Positions 11,890 to 21,235 of a stretch of DNA of 64,000 nucleotides are shown piece after piece. The notes below the pieces were generated by a model, which saw only the letters and a program-made list of their open reading frames with translations, was not told where the DNA came from and made no database searches. Within the stretch, counting starts at the first letter, position 1. Each line of letters begins with the position of its first letter. This DNA is from UBA7662 sp943369355 (GTDB lineage: Bacteria; Bacteroidota; Bacteroidia; UBA7662). The position numbers and the translations under genes were made by a program. The stretch covers positions 186,001 to 250,000 of the forward strand of contig CALRMX020000005.1 of the NCBI GenBank assembly GCA_943369355.1. The letters run 5' to 3'.

Positions 11890-13772
11890 GGTTTCTTCTT
11901 AAGAATGATGGCTTGTTTGTAGGTGTTACGTAGTTCATCAAGAAAATTGCTAAAGGCAATCAACTCATTACTGTTCAATAAAAGCGACCGGTTGGTGAGT
12001 TTGCTCTGTGCCAACACCCGGTTGCCCTCGAGCACATAGTTCAATTCAAACGAAAAGCCGTTGGCATGTAAGCTGGTAGACTGAGGCACACTTTTAAGCT
12101 CATAACCTTCAGGTATATCGAAACGAACATGGCGTATAATCTCGCTGTTGTTTTCAAATTCGATGGGTAACTCACGGGTTTTTATATCGGCCCTGTAGTT
12201 CAAGAACGACTTGTCGAGATTCAGATTTACAATCAGTTCTTGGTCGAGCGGAATCGCATACTCCCGCAAGGTGAAGTCGAAATCGACCCTACTCAGCGCA
12301 CTGGATCGAGCTCCACTCACGAATTTGGCCTGTTTTACTGAAAAAGAGTTGTTACCCAATGCTAAATATTCACTCAATCGTTTGCGCAACTCTTCGGCAT
12401 CCGAAAATCCATAGAGATACGTGTAATCACTTTTGAAATACCCATTCACCAAGCTATTTCCGGTTCCTTCGAGGAATTTACCGTTCCAACGCAGCACTAA
12501 ACTGTCGATTCTTTGATTCGCTTCCGGGGTCAAGATTGGAACCTGTTTAAGCACAAAGCGCTGACTGTCGATACCTATGAGCACTTCTTTTCCTTGAATC
12601 ATGGAAGTTGGATAGCCGAAAGGGGTAAAGCTTCCTGTACCGTCGAGGTAAATGGTCGTATCGCTGCGATGAAAGACTGCTATCATATGATTGTCTACAT
12701 GATGTGCCGGCCACTCGCTATATCGATAAGGCAAATCGCGGGTACCTATCCAAGCCATATAAGCTGGCAAGCCTGCTTCCCGCATCATGCTGTATAGCAA
12801 CGAACTCATGTCTTTGCAGTCGCCAAAACGCGCATTCAGCACCTTGGTAGGAGAATAGGGTCTGAAACCACGGTAATTTTCTTCAAAAGCCACATATTTT
12901 AGGTGTTCTTGCACCCAACTATAAATCGCTTCTGCTTTTTGAAGCTCATCAGATTTACCCTGAATGATTGAATCCACCAACTTCCTAATCTCTGGATGTT
13001 CCTCCTCGTACACATGGCGAATGTTGGGGTAATATGTACGGTATAAACCTGCAACCCCGTCGAAATCATCGGTTTTACCTTTTCGCGTAATCGACTTCAC
13101 CCGAAACGTCAGGTGCGGATGGAAGTACCGTGGCGAAGGCGCATTGTCTACGCCGTTTAACCCTTTGAGGTTTTTGGCCTCCCAAAAATAGATGGTACTT
13201 CCTTTTTTCCGGCTTACACTCGAATCGATACGCAAGTCACCACCATTCCAAAGCCGAACGTCCATAGTAAATTCTTCTGGTACAATCAGCGTCATGGAAG
13301 CGTGCTTCACAGGCAAACCATACGAAAAAAAGAAAGAGCCCAACAAATGCACATCCGGAAAAGTAAGGGTATAACTCACATGGCCCTGTGCGCCTTCATT
13401 CACCTCAGGGAAGTTAAAGCTCCGCTCTCTGCTGTCGTCGTAAAATATGTTGTCGTCAATGTCGGAATGGTCCTTAAAGTCGGTTACTTTCACCTTCTTC
13501 ATTTTCCCCCCAGCAATGGGCACGAGCGTATACGCCTCAACATCGCTCAATTTGGCAAAAAACCCATACGATATGCTGTGTTTGGAATGCTGCGCTCCCT
13601 GGCTCGTATTGAATACAAATACTTCTTTGATTTTCACGCGGGCCTGAGGTACGCCCTTCTCGTGGTACATCTCCATCTCCCAGTGCTTTTCGAGTAATTC
13701 AAGCGGGTACTGGGCACGCAGTTGTTGTAAAGAAAGGAGGAAGCAAATCAGGCTAATCAGCAACTTTCTCAT
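11886..13772 (-). CDS. DUF3857 and transglutaminase-like protein
   Basis: A 628-residue secreted protein (signal peptide ending near LRAQ, residue 21). DUF3857 occupies roughly residues 40-250. The transglutaminase-like fold follows with an intact triad: C319 in RFGDCKDMSSLLY, H362 in VDNHMIAV and D377 in IYLDGTG. Such domains cleave or cross-link peptide bonds, and in bacteria most act as cysteine proteases. The C-terminal ~200 residues look like beta-sandwich and carry no motif I recognise. It overlaps the upstream MORN gene by 20 bp and the downstream inactive paralogue by 4 bp. The active/inactive pair suggests they work together, perhaps as a heterodimer. Confidence 0.85.
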   Translation of the reverse strand: MRKLLISLICFLLSLQQLRAQYPLELLEKHWEMEMYHEKGVPQARVKIKEVFVFNTSQGAQHSKHSISYGFFAKLSDVEAYTLVPIAGGKMKKVKVTDFKDHSDIDDNIFYDDSRERSFNFPEVNEGAQGHVSYTLTFPDVHLLGSFFFSYGLPVKHASMTLIVPEEFTMDVRLWNGGDLRIDSSVSRKKGSTIYFWEAKNLKGLNGVDNAPSPRYFHPHLTFRVKSITRKGKTDDFDGVAGLYRTYYPNIRHVYEEEHPEIRKLVDSIIQGKSDELQKAEAIYSWVQEHLKYVAFEENYRGFRPYSPTKVLNARFGDCKDMSSLLYSMMREAGLPAYMAWIGTRDLPYRYSEWPAHHVDNHMIAVFHRSDTTIYLDGTGSFTPFGYPTSMIQGKEVLIGIDSQRFVLKQVPILTPEANQRIDSLVLRWNGKFLEGTGNSLVNGYFKSDYTYLYGFSDAEELRKRLSEYLALGNNSFSVKQAKFVSGARSSALSRVDFDFTLREYAIPLDQELIVNLNLDKSFLNYRADIKTRELPIEFENNSEIIRHVRFDIPEGYELKSVPQSTSLHANGFSFELNYVLEGNRVLAQSKLTNRSLLLNSNELIAFSNFLDELRNTYKQAIILKKKP

Positions 13773-16700
13773 GGTATTTGATTTTTAATCTGGCTATCTG
13801 CTTGCCTTCGGTGTCGTAATAAATAGCCTCTCCATCCAGCATATCGGAATTGTATTCTTCTTCCGAAAATAAAATGCCCGGTTTGCGATACAAGACTATG
13901 CGCCCATGATAATCGTCGCTCACGCTGCTGCCTGTAGCTCTTGGTTTGTTGCCTGGATAGCCGTAGTAGAACGTCCCATTCAACTTTCTGTTGAGCAACG
14001 TAAATGTTTCCATAACGCTACCATCAGAATGAAATCGTTGAATTTTTCCCGACATCTTGCCATTCACAAAAGTTTCGATGGCCGAAACTTTACCGTTGGG
14101 GAAGTAAGTCGTGAGTGTTACACTGTCTTTGGCGATAGCCATGGCTTTCCCTAGCTTACCACTGGCGTCCATCCAGGCGATGCTATCGGTTTCTCCGTCG
14201 GAGTAAAATTTGGCATATATCAACTCACCCAGCATATCGTAATAGCGGGCCCACCCTTGGCGTTGACCAAGGCTATCGAAATACACTTTGCCATCGAGCT
14301 TGCCATTATCGTGGTAGTATTCCCACAAGCCTACTTGGTAGCCATTGTGGTAACGACCTTTGGTTTCGATGGCACCATTGGGATACTTCTTTATTTCGAG
14401 CGAATCTTGAACGCCGTTCGTATAATGCATGGTCATCCGTTCGGAGCCGTCGAAATAATAGCTTTGACTTGTACCGTGGAGGCGTCCAAGATGGTAATTG
14501 CTAATGTTGGTTGCTTTGCCTAGCGCATTTTTAAAGATACTTGTTCCGACTAAATAGCCACAATTCGTTTGGTGCTCTATACGTATATCTCCATTTGTAG
14601 TACGTGCTTGAATTGTGCCTTTGAGGGCGAACGGATTTGAAGTTATCGAAACCTGGCCATTGATATCAAAGCCTTGTTCTGTAGAATATCCATAAGCCGA
14701 ATTGTACAGTAACTTGCTGCTCAATTTACCGTCGGGATTATAATTCAGCTCAATACCTTGAGCTTCGCCTCCAGCAAAAAAAGCTTCTTCTTGCAGGCTT
14801 CCATTCGAATAATACAAGACTCTACGGCCCTCCAATTCTCCATTTTTATACCCGGCTACCACGCGTACTTTGCCTGTTTCATAATAATCGGTGCAAACGC
14901 CCTCTAGGCTGCCCTCTTCGTAGTTGTTGTCTTCAAGTAAAGCACCTTCTATGCTATAAATTTTTTCATTGCCATTTTTTCTTCCATTCGCGTACTCCGC
15001 TGTTTTAGAAACACGTCCATTGGGGAAGTACCACACCCAAGTACCATCCATGAAGCCATTTTTGTAGGCTCCTTTCATGGTGATTCGGCCTGCAGTATTT
15101 TTCGACTCTATGGTAAAGTTGCCGTTCCTATTGCCAAACTTTCCTATTTCCTGGCCTCTTTCATTGTACCTTACCTCTTCTACAAACTTGCCTTCCTTTT
15201 GGGCAGTCGACATTTGACGGAGTACGCCTTTATCATCGTAATATTCTTGACGGCCGTTCAGCTCACCAGCTAAAAAATTCAGTACACGGTCCTTCCGGCC
15301 ATCTTCGCTGTAATACTTCCACTCACCCTCTTCTTCACCTTTATCGTTGTAGTTTCCGGTACTTCTTAGCCTCCCATTGTTGTGGTAATACCACCAAATG
15401 CCGCTTTTATTCCCCTCATTGTACATGCCCTTGGCCATCAGCTTACCATTCTCGAAAAATTCTTCATACGCGCCATTCAGCTTTCCGTCTTTGTAAATCA
15501 GCTTCAAGGCAGGTTGACCACTCACGTACCACGTATAACCCGTATCGATATAATTGCCATTGACTACTCGGCATTTCGATTCCAGTTTACCATTCACGTG
15601 ATAGGTGATTTCCATACCATTTTGCTCATTGGCCGTGAAATTCACCTCCTTTTTTAATGCTCCACAAGGATGGTAGAACTTGGCTTCACCTTCTGCAAGA
15701 TCATTTTTGTACGAAATGTTTTGTTGCAGTTGACCATTTTCATAATACTGTTTGAAAAAGCCATTCTTTTTATCGTCGACAAACTCTACTTCATTTTCGA
15801 GCCAACCGGTAAGGTGATAATACTTCCAGATGCCCGAGCGCTTCCCCGAACTGTAGTTTCCTTCAGCTTTTAAAACTCCATTCGACGCAAAAATGTACCA
15901 ATAACCCAAACGTTTGTTGAGATCGCCATTTTCGGCTTCACCGAGCGCTTCTATTTTTTGCCTGTTGTACCAACATTCGGCCTCAACTTTTTTTCCTTGT
16001 ATTATCAGTTCCTGACGGTCCATGATTTTCCGCAACTCGGCATTGGCTAAATCAATCACCACTTGTGTTTTCTTTTTGTTCGATTCTAGCCACTTATTAT
16101 TGTTTTCGCTATCCATCGACCCTATCAACAAGCGTACAAAAGGTTCAAGTAAGTCCTGTTTTTTAAGTTCAGCATAAAACGGCCCATACACTTTCATATA
16201 GGTATCGGTGCTGTTTGGGTCGTAATTAAATGCCTCAAGTAGATACTTGTATTGTTTAATCAATGCCGCATCGAATTTTATTTTGGTTTTGTAAGCCTGG
16301 TTCAGTGGAAGTTTAGCAAGCATTTTTTCGTCTACCGATTCAAAATCATTCACCGAGTAAGGCGCTTTAGGCTTGTATCCCTCCTCTATCTGAAAGCTTC
16401 CATCACTGAGTGCTTCTATCTCTTTCAGCATCTTGAAATTTTGAGTTGTAAGCAAATACATGCCCCAGGCCATTAAGGCATGCACCATGTGCTGCTGCCC
16501 GGCTGCATGATACCCCAAAAAGTAGTGTGGGTTTGAAGCAAACGGGTTCATGTCGAGTGCCTTGAACAACACTTCTTCAGACATTTTAAAATCGTAACGC
16601 GCATACAGGAAATACCCTTTATTCGAAACAAGAACTGGATCGACAGGAAACAACCGCATACCTTCGGAGATATAATAATCGGCCGAATCGTTCATTTTAA

Positions 16701-17016
16701 GCTGGTTGTAGGTCAATGCCAACAAGTTGTAAATCTCATTTCGTAAAGGCGACGGGATTTGGTCGGCACGTTTCAGCTGTTCAATAGCACGGCCATATTT
16801 TTTTTTTTCGTAGGCAATCTTTCCGGCGCGCAGCTGAGCCAAAACGTAATTGGTGTCGCCCATAAAAACTTCGTTATAAAGCTCCATGGCCATAGAATCG
16901 TTGTCCTGGCGGTATAACTCATTGGCATTGTTAAGCATTTGCCCCGAATTTTGAAGCTGAGCTTGTGCGGGCGAAAGTGCCAAAACAAACAAAACAGATA
17001 AGAGTAAAAAACGCAT
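13753..17016 (-). CDS. Secreted TPR and MORN-repeat giant protein
   Basis: A 1087-residue exported protein (signal peptide to about AQAQ, residue 20). Residues ~20-230 form tetratricopeptide-like helices (repeated A...Y....Y..A patterns). From ~370 to the end are about 25-30 MORN-type repeats of 20-25 residues with the motif 'YY.NGKL....Y..G...G.W..Y', the family often annotated as YwqK-type 'toxin-antitoxin' repeats. This label does not show antitoxin activity. Such repeats make long beta-hairpin solenoids and may bind glycans, lipids or proteins. It is the first gene of a four-gene overlapping operon. Repeat number may vary between strains because the coding repeats are similar. Confidence 0.85.
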   Translation of the reverse strand: MRFLLLSVLFVLALSPAQAQLQNSGQMLNNANELYRQDNDSMAMELYNEVFMGDTNYVLAQLRAGKIAYEKKKYGRAIEQLKRADQIPSPLRNEIYNLLALTYNQLKMNDSADYYISEGMRLFPVDPVLVSNKGYFLYARYDFKMSEEVLFKALDMNPFASNPHYFLGYHAAGQQHMVHALMAWGMYLLTTQNFKMLKEIEALSDGSFQIEEGYKPKAPYSVNDFESVDEKMLAKLPLNQAYKTKIKFDAALIKQYKYLLEAFNYDPNSTDTYMKVYGPFYAELKKQDLLEPFVRLLIGSMDSENNNKWLESNKKKTQVVIDLANAELRKIMDRQELIIQGKKVEAECWYNRQKIEALGEAENGDLNKRLGYWYIFASNGVLKAEGNYSSGKRSGIWKYYHLTGWLENEVEFVDDKKNGFFKQYYENGQLQQNISYKNDLAEGEAKFYHPCGALKKEVNFTANEQNGMEITYHVNGKLESKCRVVNGNYIDTGYTWYVSGQPALKLIYKDGKLNGAYEEFFENGKLMAKGMYNEGNKSGIWWYYHNNGRLRSTGNYNDKGEEEGEWKYYSEDGRKDRVLNFLAGELNGRQEYYDDKGVLRQMSTAQKEGKFVEEVRYNERGQEIGKFGNRNGNFTIESKNTAGRITMKGAYKNGFMDGTWVWYFPNGRVSKTAEYANGRKNGNEKIYSIEGALLEDNNYEEGSLEGVCTDYYETGKVRVVAGYKNGELEGRRVLYYSNGSLQEEAFFAGGEAQGIELNYNPDGKLSSKLLYNSAYGYSTEQGFDINGQVSITSNPFALKGTIQARTTNGDIRIEHQTNCGYLVGTSIFKNALGKATNISNYHLGRLHGTSQSYYFDGSERMTMHYTNGVQDSLEIKKYPNGAIETKGRYHNGYQVGLWEYYHDNGKLDGKVYFDSLGQRQGWARYYDMLGELIYAKFYSDGETDSIAWMDASGKLGKAMAIAKDSVTLTTYFPNGKVSAIETFVNGKMSGKIQRFHSDGSVMETFTLLNRKLNGTFYYGYPGNKPRATGSSVSDDYHGRIVLYRKPGILFSEEEYNSDMLDGEAIYYDTEGKQIARLKIKYHEKVAD

Positions 17017-17144
17017 AGCGATTTGATGTATTTGTTACAATGGGTCAAGATACATGCGCGAATTCTTTTTCAAAAACGAGGCGATAAAAAAATGTATTTT
17101 TAAAAAAGATAAAATTGTCTTTATCTATTTTGGATAATTATATC

Positions 17145-17152
17145 TAATTTTG
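17145..17152 (+). promoter_or_regulatory. Promoter -7 box for the CoA-transferase gene
   Basis: TAATTTTG fits TAnnTTTG and lies 21 bases before the ATG at 17174. Confidence 0.55.
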
Positions 17153-17173
17153 GCTTGTCAAAAACATCCACCC

Positions 17174-18445
17174 ATGAAACCAGCTGTTACACCCGATGAA
17201 GCGGTATCGCTTATTCGTTCAGGAGATCACGTTTACATACAAGCCGCCGCAGGCTCGCCAATCAAACTTGTAGAAGCACTTTCGCGCCGTCATGCCGATT
17301 TACGCGATGTAGAACTGTATCATATGCATACCGAAGGTCCGGCCGATTACGCCAAAGCCGAGTATGCCGATAGCTTTAAAGTGAGTGCATTTTTTATCGG
17401 CGGCAACATCCGCCCTTCGGTACAAGCGGGCATTTCGCAATACATTCCTGTATTCTTGAGCGAAATTCCTTTGCTGTTCCGCCGCAACATTCTCCCGGTA
17501 GATGTGGCACTTATTCATGTGTCGCCACCCGACAACCACGGCTTTTGTTCGTTGGGTATTTCGGTTGAGGCTTCTCACGCGGCCATAGAAAAGGCCAGAA
17601 TCGTGATAGCGCAGGTGAACAAACAAATGCCCCGGTCGCATGGCGACGGACTCGTACACATCAGCCGCTTTGATGCTTGGTGCGAAGTAGACGAGCCCAT
17701 ACACGAACTCGATTTGGGCGAACCCGACGATATCGAAACGCGTATTGGTCAGCATGTGGCGGGCTTGGTCGACGACGGTGCCACCCTCCAAATGGGTATT
17801 GGTGGCATTCCCAATGCTGTTCTAAAATTCCTGATGAACCACAAAAACCTAGGTATTCATACCGAAATGTTCAGCGATGGGATACTACCACTTGTCGAAA
17901 AAGGGGTCATCAACGGCAGTATGAAACGTATCCACCCGGGTAAAATCGTGTCGACCTTTGCCATGGGTACCCGCAAGTTGTACGATTTCATCCACGACAA
18001 TCCGCAGGTGGCCATGCTCGACGTGCAATACGTAAACGATACAGCCGTCATCCGACGGAACCCTAAAGTAACCGCCATCAATTCGGCCATCGAAATCGAC
18101 ATCACCGGTCAGGTGTGTGCCGATTCTATCGGCTACAAAATGTACTCGGGTGTAGGCGGGCAGATGGACTTCATCCGGGGTGCATCGTTGTCGGAAGGTG
18201 GCAAACCCATTATCGCTCTGCCTTCGCAAACAGCCAAAGGTGTTAGCAAAATTGTACCTGCCTTAAAAGAAGGCGCAGGTGTAGTCACTACCCGCGCCCA
18301 CATGCACTATGTAGCCACCGAATGGGGAGTAGTTGACCTGTATGGCAAAAATCTGAAGCAGCGGGCGCAAGCGCTAATCACCATTGCCCACCCCGACCAC
18401 CGTGAAGCACTCACCGAATTGGCCTGGACCCGCTTCGGCAAATAA
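17174..18445 (+). CDS. Acetyl-CoA hydrolase/transferase family CoA-transferase
   Basis: A 423-residue cytosolic enzyme of the Cat1/4-hydroxybutyrate CoA-transferase family, which moves CoA between carboxylic acids or hydrolyses acetyl-CoA. Seen: the two-domain layout, QMGIGGIPNAVL (oxyanion/CoA loop near residue 211), the glutamate in IHTEMFSDG that forms the acyl-glutamyl intermediate, and the C-terminal block GVGGQMDFIRGA...LPSQTAKGVSKIVP typical of AcetylCoA_hyd_C. I chose the ATG at 17174 over an upstream in-frame TTG at 17150, which lies inside the promoter. It is monocistronic with a terminator after it. The acyl substrate cannot be assigned. Confidence 0.88.
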   Translation: MKPAVTPDEAVSLIRSGDHVYIQAAAGSPIKLVEALSRRHADLRDVELYHMHTEGPADYAKAEYADSFKVSAFFIGGNIRPSVQAGISQYIPVFLSEIPLLFRRNILPVDVALIHVSPPDNHGFCSLGISVEASHAAIEKARIVIAQVNKQMPRSHGDGLVHISRFDAWCEVDEPIHELDLGEPDDIETRIGQHVAGLVDDGATLQMGIGGIPNAVLKFLMNHKNLGIHTEMFSDGILPLVEKGVINGSMKRIHPGKIVSTFAMGTRKLYDFIHDNPQVAMLDVQYVNDTAVIRRNPKVTAINSAIEIDITGQVCADSIGYKMYSGVGGQMDFIRGASLSEGGKPIIALPSQTAKGVSKIVPALKEGAGVVTTRAHMHYVATEWGVVDLYGKNLKQRAQALITIAHPDHREALTELAWTRFGK

Positions 18446-18467
18446 ACCAACCAAACCGAACCAAAAA

Positions 18468-18499
18468 AAAGCCGGAGAAAGCAACCTTTTTCCGGCTTT
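18468..18499 (+). terminator. Hairpin terminator
   Basis: Stem AAAGCCGGA (18468-18476) / TCCGGCTTT (18491-18499) after the CoA-transferase. The T-run is interrupted, so strength is uncertain. Confidence 0.65.
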
Positions 18500-18527
18500 G
18501 CTGTTTATTGGGTTTTAAAATAACCCT

Positions 18528-19031
18528 ATGGCAACTATCACCCTCGGCGGCAACGCCATTGAAACCAACGGAACGCTTCCTCAAAAAGGTGCTGCAGCGC
18601 CCGACTTTACGCTCACCAACACAGCCATGGCTGACGTACGTTTGGCCGACTTCAAAGGGCAAAAGCTCGTTTTGAATATTTTTCCGAGCATCGACACCAA
18701 CGTATGCGCCAGCTCGGTGCGTAAGTTTAATGTAGAGGCTGCGGCACTTGAAAACACCCAAGTGCTCAACATCAGCCGCGACCTGCCCTTTGCCCACAAA
18801 CGTTTTTGCGGAGCCGAAGGCATTAACAACTGCGTGAGTTTGGCCGAATACAAAAACCACAATTTTGGTAACGACTATGGCGTAGCCATCACTACGGGCG
18901 CATTCGCCGGCTTATTGAGCCGTGCCGTGGTAGTCATCAACGAAAATGGAGAGGTGGTATACAGCGAACAGGTACCCGAAATTGGTCAGGAGCCCAATTA
19001 CGAGGCTGCCCTACAAGCCGTTAAGGCCTAA
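18528..19031 (+). CDS. tpx: Thiol peroxidase
   Basis: An atypical 2-Cys peroxiredoxin, 167 residues, that reduces H2O2 and alkyl hydroperoxides using thioredoxin. Seen: the Tpx-specific start (TITLGGNAIETNG), peroxidatic C60 in IDTNVCASSVRKFN, resolving C94 in RFCGAEGI, and the SRDLPFA segment. Length and spacing fit the family exactly. There is no signal peptide, so it is cytosolic. It sits between two terminators and is therefore monocistronic. Confidence 0.95.
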   Translation: MATITLGGNAIETNGTLPQKGAAAPDFTLTNTAMADVRLADFKGQKLVLNIFPSIDTNVCASSVRKFNVEAAALENTQVLNISRDLPFAHKRFCGAEGINNCVSLAEYKNHNFGNDYGVAITTGAFAGLLSRAVVVINENGEVVYSEQVPEIGQEPNYEAALQAVKA

Positions 19032-19037
19032 AACACA

Positions 19038-19067
19038 AAACGGCTGCTCGATGGAGCAGCCGTTTTT
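19038..19067. terminator. Bidirectional terminator
   Basis: Perfect 12-bp stem AAACGGCTGCTC (19038-19049) / GAGCAGCCGTTT (19054-19065) with T-runs in both directions. It separates convergent tpx and the CpcT-like gene. Confidence 0.9.
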
Positions 19068-19079
19068 ATTTTCGGTTTA

Positions 19080-19844
19080 TTATTTCGCCTTTTTGGCTTC
19101 GGCCTTTGCTTTTGCAGCAGCCCGTTTTTCCTCAGCAGCTTTCCGCTTTTTCTCTTTGGCTGCTTCGGCATCCGCTTTGGCTTTCTCTTTGGCGTCGACC
19201 AGTTTCTGGTCTATTTTTTTCATTTCCCAACCCTTTTCTTCCCCTACAGGACCCCAAAGCTGGGTATGGTCGTGTTCAAAACCACGATCGGCGCGGATAA
19301 TCTTGTTTTCGTAAATCTCTATCGCACTGGTAACGTAATACGCGTTCTTCTTACCGTATTTACACTCCTTACGAATGGTGGCGCCTGCGTATTTGGTCTC
19401 TCCCTTTTTGTTGAAGATGATGGTGCAATCGGCCAGGCCGTTGAGGTCTACCTCGGGGTCGAGCTCGTCGAAAGCCGACGGATTTTGCCAGGCACCCACA
19501 TATTGTTCAATACCGGGCAGTTCGTAAATCACGGCTTCCCATTGAAAGGCATTTACATCGGCAAAGCGATAGATACGCTGGCTGATCACATTCTTTTGCA
19601 GGTCGGTGATTTCTTCGTACATCCAGATGCCGTCGGAGACCAGATTTTCCCATATGGGGGTTACGTATACCAAAACCGGCTGAGCCAAGCTATCGCGACG
19701 TACTTGGGAAACGTTTTCGTAACGACCCGCATACCACTCGGTGAGTTTGCGAAGGTCTTTGCTAAACTTGACCTGGGCCACAACGGCAGGAGCTGTACCC
19801 ATCAAGAGGGCAAAAAGCAGGAGGATTCCAATTCGTTTGTTCAT
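19080..19844 (-). CDS. Secreted CpcT/CpeT-like protein
   Basis: A 254-residue protein with a signal peptide (to about VVAQ, residue 24). The core (residues 30-205) has the pattern of the CpcT/CpeT chromophore-lyase family: LTEWYAGRYEN, then a YVTPIW..LVSDGIWMYEE block, the ISQRIYRF motif, and a late conserved WGPVGEEKGW. In cyanobacteria this fold attaches bilins, but non-phototrophs carry it too and its role there is unknown. The last ~45 residues are an Ala/Lys/Glu-rich helix (KEKAKADAEAAKEKK and similar), probably a coiled coil or cell-wall-binding tail. It is a single gene ending at a bidirectional terminator. The family assignment is by pattern only. Confidence 0.6.
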   Translation of the reverse strand: MNKRIGILLLFALLMGTAPAVVAQVKFSKDLRKLTEWYAGRYENVSQVRRDSLAQPVLVYVTPIWENLVSDGIWMYEEITDLQKNVISQRIYRFADVNAFQWEAVIYELPGIEQYVGAWQNPSAFDELDPEVDLNGLADCTIIFNKKGETKYAGATIRKECKYGKKNAYYVTSAIEIYENKIIRADRGFEHDHTQLWGPVGEEKGWEMKKIDQKLVDAKEKAKADAEAAKEKKRKAAEEKRAAAKAKAEAKKAK

Positions 19845-20242
19845 AAGCAGGGGGTAAGCAAGGCTTTAAAATTACAACTGTATAGTAAAGTAAACAGCAT
19901 TCACCCCTATTTTCTTATATCGAGTCCATTCTATCCTGATTTTCAGGACTGTTGCCGGGCATTTCGTTAACAATTACTTAAAGTAAACTTTATAAAATTG
20001 TGTAATTGTCTGTTTTTCAAGTATTTAATTTAAAAAAAGGCCTTTGTGTATAAGTCAAAAATGGTTGTGGACAACGACGACTGTTTGTTTTCAAATTTTG
20101 TAAAGCTGCTGAACACGCTACAGCCACCTGACCTTCTCAATTGAATTGCTACAGTTCTCTCCGGGCTGTAGTCGGAATTGTCGTCGGTACCGCTTCGGAA
20201 TGCTCGGCCAGCACTCAAAAAACAAAAACAAGATATACTAAT
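19845..20242. other. Long leader/promoter region before nrdB
   Basis: About 400 bp without a gene. The first part is AT-rich. At 20118-20125 and 20149-20154 there are two alternative left arms (CTACAGCC and CTACAG) for a single right arm GGCTGTAG (20164-20171), upstream of nrdB. No NrdR box and no consensus -7 box were found. Frames extending nrdB upstream to 20141 are judged non-coding. Confidence 0.4.
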
Positions 20243-21211
20243 ATGGTTGAGCACATTTTACAAGAGAACAAAGACCGTTTTGTTCTTTTCCCGATCAAAC
20301 ACACCGACATTTGGGAGTATTACAAAAAATCGGAAGCAAGTTTCTGGACCGCAGAAGAAATTGATCTTTCGCAGGACCTCACCGATTGGGAGAACCGGCT
20401 GAATGCCGATGAAAAACATTTCATCAAGCATGTGCTCGCATTTTTTGCAGCCAGCGACGGGATTGTAAACGAAAACCTCGCCATCAACTTCCTGAACGAA
20501 GTGCAATATCCGGAAGCGCGCTGCTTCTATGGCTTTCAAATTATGATGGAGAACATCCACAGCGAAACCTATTCGTTGCTCATCGATACCTACATCAAAG
20601 ACCCGAAAGAGAAGGATTATTTATTCCACGCCATCGAAAATTTGCCGTGCGTGACCAAGAAGGCCGAGTGGGCCCTCCGCTGGATCAGCAATGGCTCGTT
20701 CGTTGAGCGCTTAATTGCATTTGCAGCAGTAGAAGGCATCTTCTTCTCGGGTTCATTTTGTTCTATCTTCTGGCTGAAAAAACGTGGCCTCATGCCCGGA
20801 CTTACCTTCTCGAACGAGCTCATCAGCCGCGACGAAGGTCTGCACCGCGACTTTGCCTGCCTGCTGTACAATAGCCACCTGGCCAACAAGATGCCAGCCG
20901 ACCGCGTGACACAAATCATTGTAGATGCGGTAGAAATTGAAAAAGAATTTGTTGTCGACGCCATCCCTGTACGCTTGATTGGCATGAATGCCGATTTGAT
21001 GTGCCAATACATTGAGTATGTAGCCGACCACTTGCTGAGTACCCTCGGTTTGCCGAAGCACTATCATGTGAGCAACCCATTCGACTTCATGGAGCTCATT
21101 TCGATGGAAGGCAAAACCAACTTCTTCGAAAAGCGCGTAGCCGAATACAAGAAGGCTGGCGTAGGCTCGAATCGCGAGAAGCAAACGTTCAGCATGGACG
21201 AAGACTTTTAA
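20243..21211 (+). CDS. nrdB: Ribonucleoside-diphosphate reductase, beta subunit
   Basis: The diferric-tyrosyl radical subunit of class I ribonucleotide reductase, 322 residues. It shows the ferritin-like iron ligand blocks: EKHFIKHVLAFFAASDGI and NENL, then EARCFYGFQIMMENIHSETYS (the E..H ligands, with a Tyr at the expected radical position), and a later EGIFFSGSFC...GLHRDFACLL block. The C-terminal FSMDEDF tail is the peptide that docks onto the alpha subunit. The start MVEHILQENKDRF (20243) fits homologues; an upstream extension does not. nrdA follows after 24 bp, so the two form an operon and expression is balanced by co-transcription. Confidence 0.95.
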   Translation: MVEHILQENKDRFVLFPIKHTDIWEYYKKSEASFWTAEEIDLSQDLTDWENRLNADEKHFIKHVLAFFAASDGIVNENLAINFLNEVQYPEARCFYGFQIMMENIHSETYSLLIDTYIKDPKEKDYLFHAIENLPCVTKKAEWALRWISNGSFVERLIAFAAVEGIFFSGSFCSIFWLKKRGLMPGLTFSNELISRDEGLHRDFACLLYNSHLANKMPADRVTQIIVDAVEIEKEFVVDAIPVRLIGMNADLMCQYIEYVADHLLSTLGLPKHYHVSNPFDFMELISMEGKTNFFEKRVAEYKKAGVGSNREKQTFSMDEDF

Positions 21212-21235
21212 TGAAAACCCTAAACCAGCCAAAGC

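Noticed and set aside
13753..17016. Reading the MORN protein as a YwqK antitoxin of a toxin-antitoxin system
   Set aside because: The repeat family carries that label in databases, but the protein is secreted, very long and has no toxin partner; the label is not evidence of function.
20141..20242. Upstream in-frame extension of nrdB
   Set aside because: The extra 34 codons are Ser/Thr/Ala-rich without similarity to NrdB N-termini, and they coincide with the alternative hairpins.
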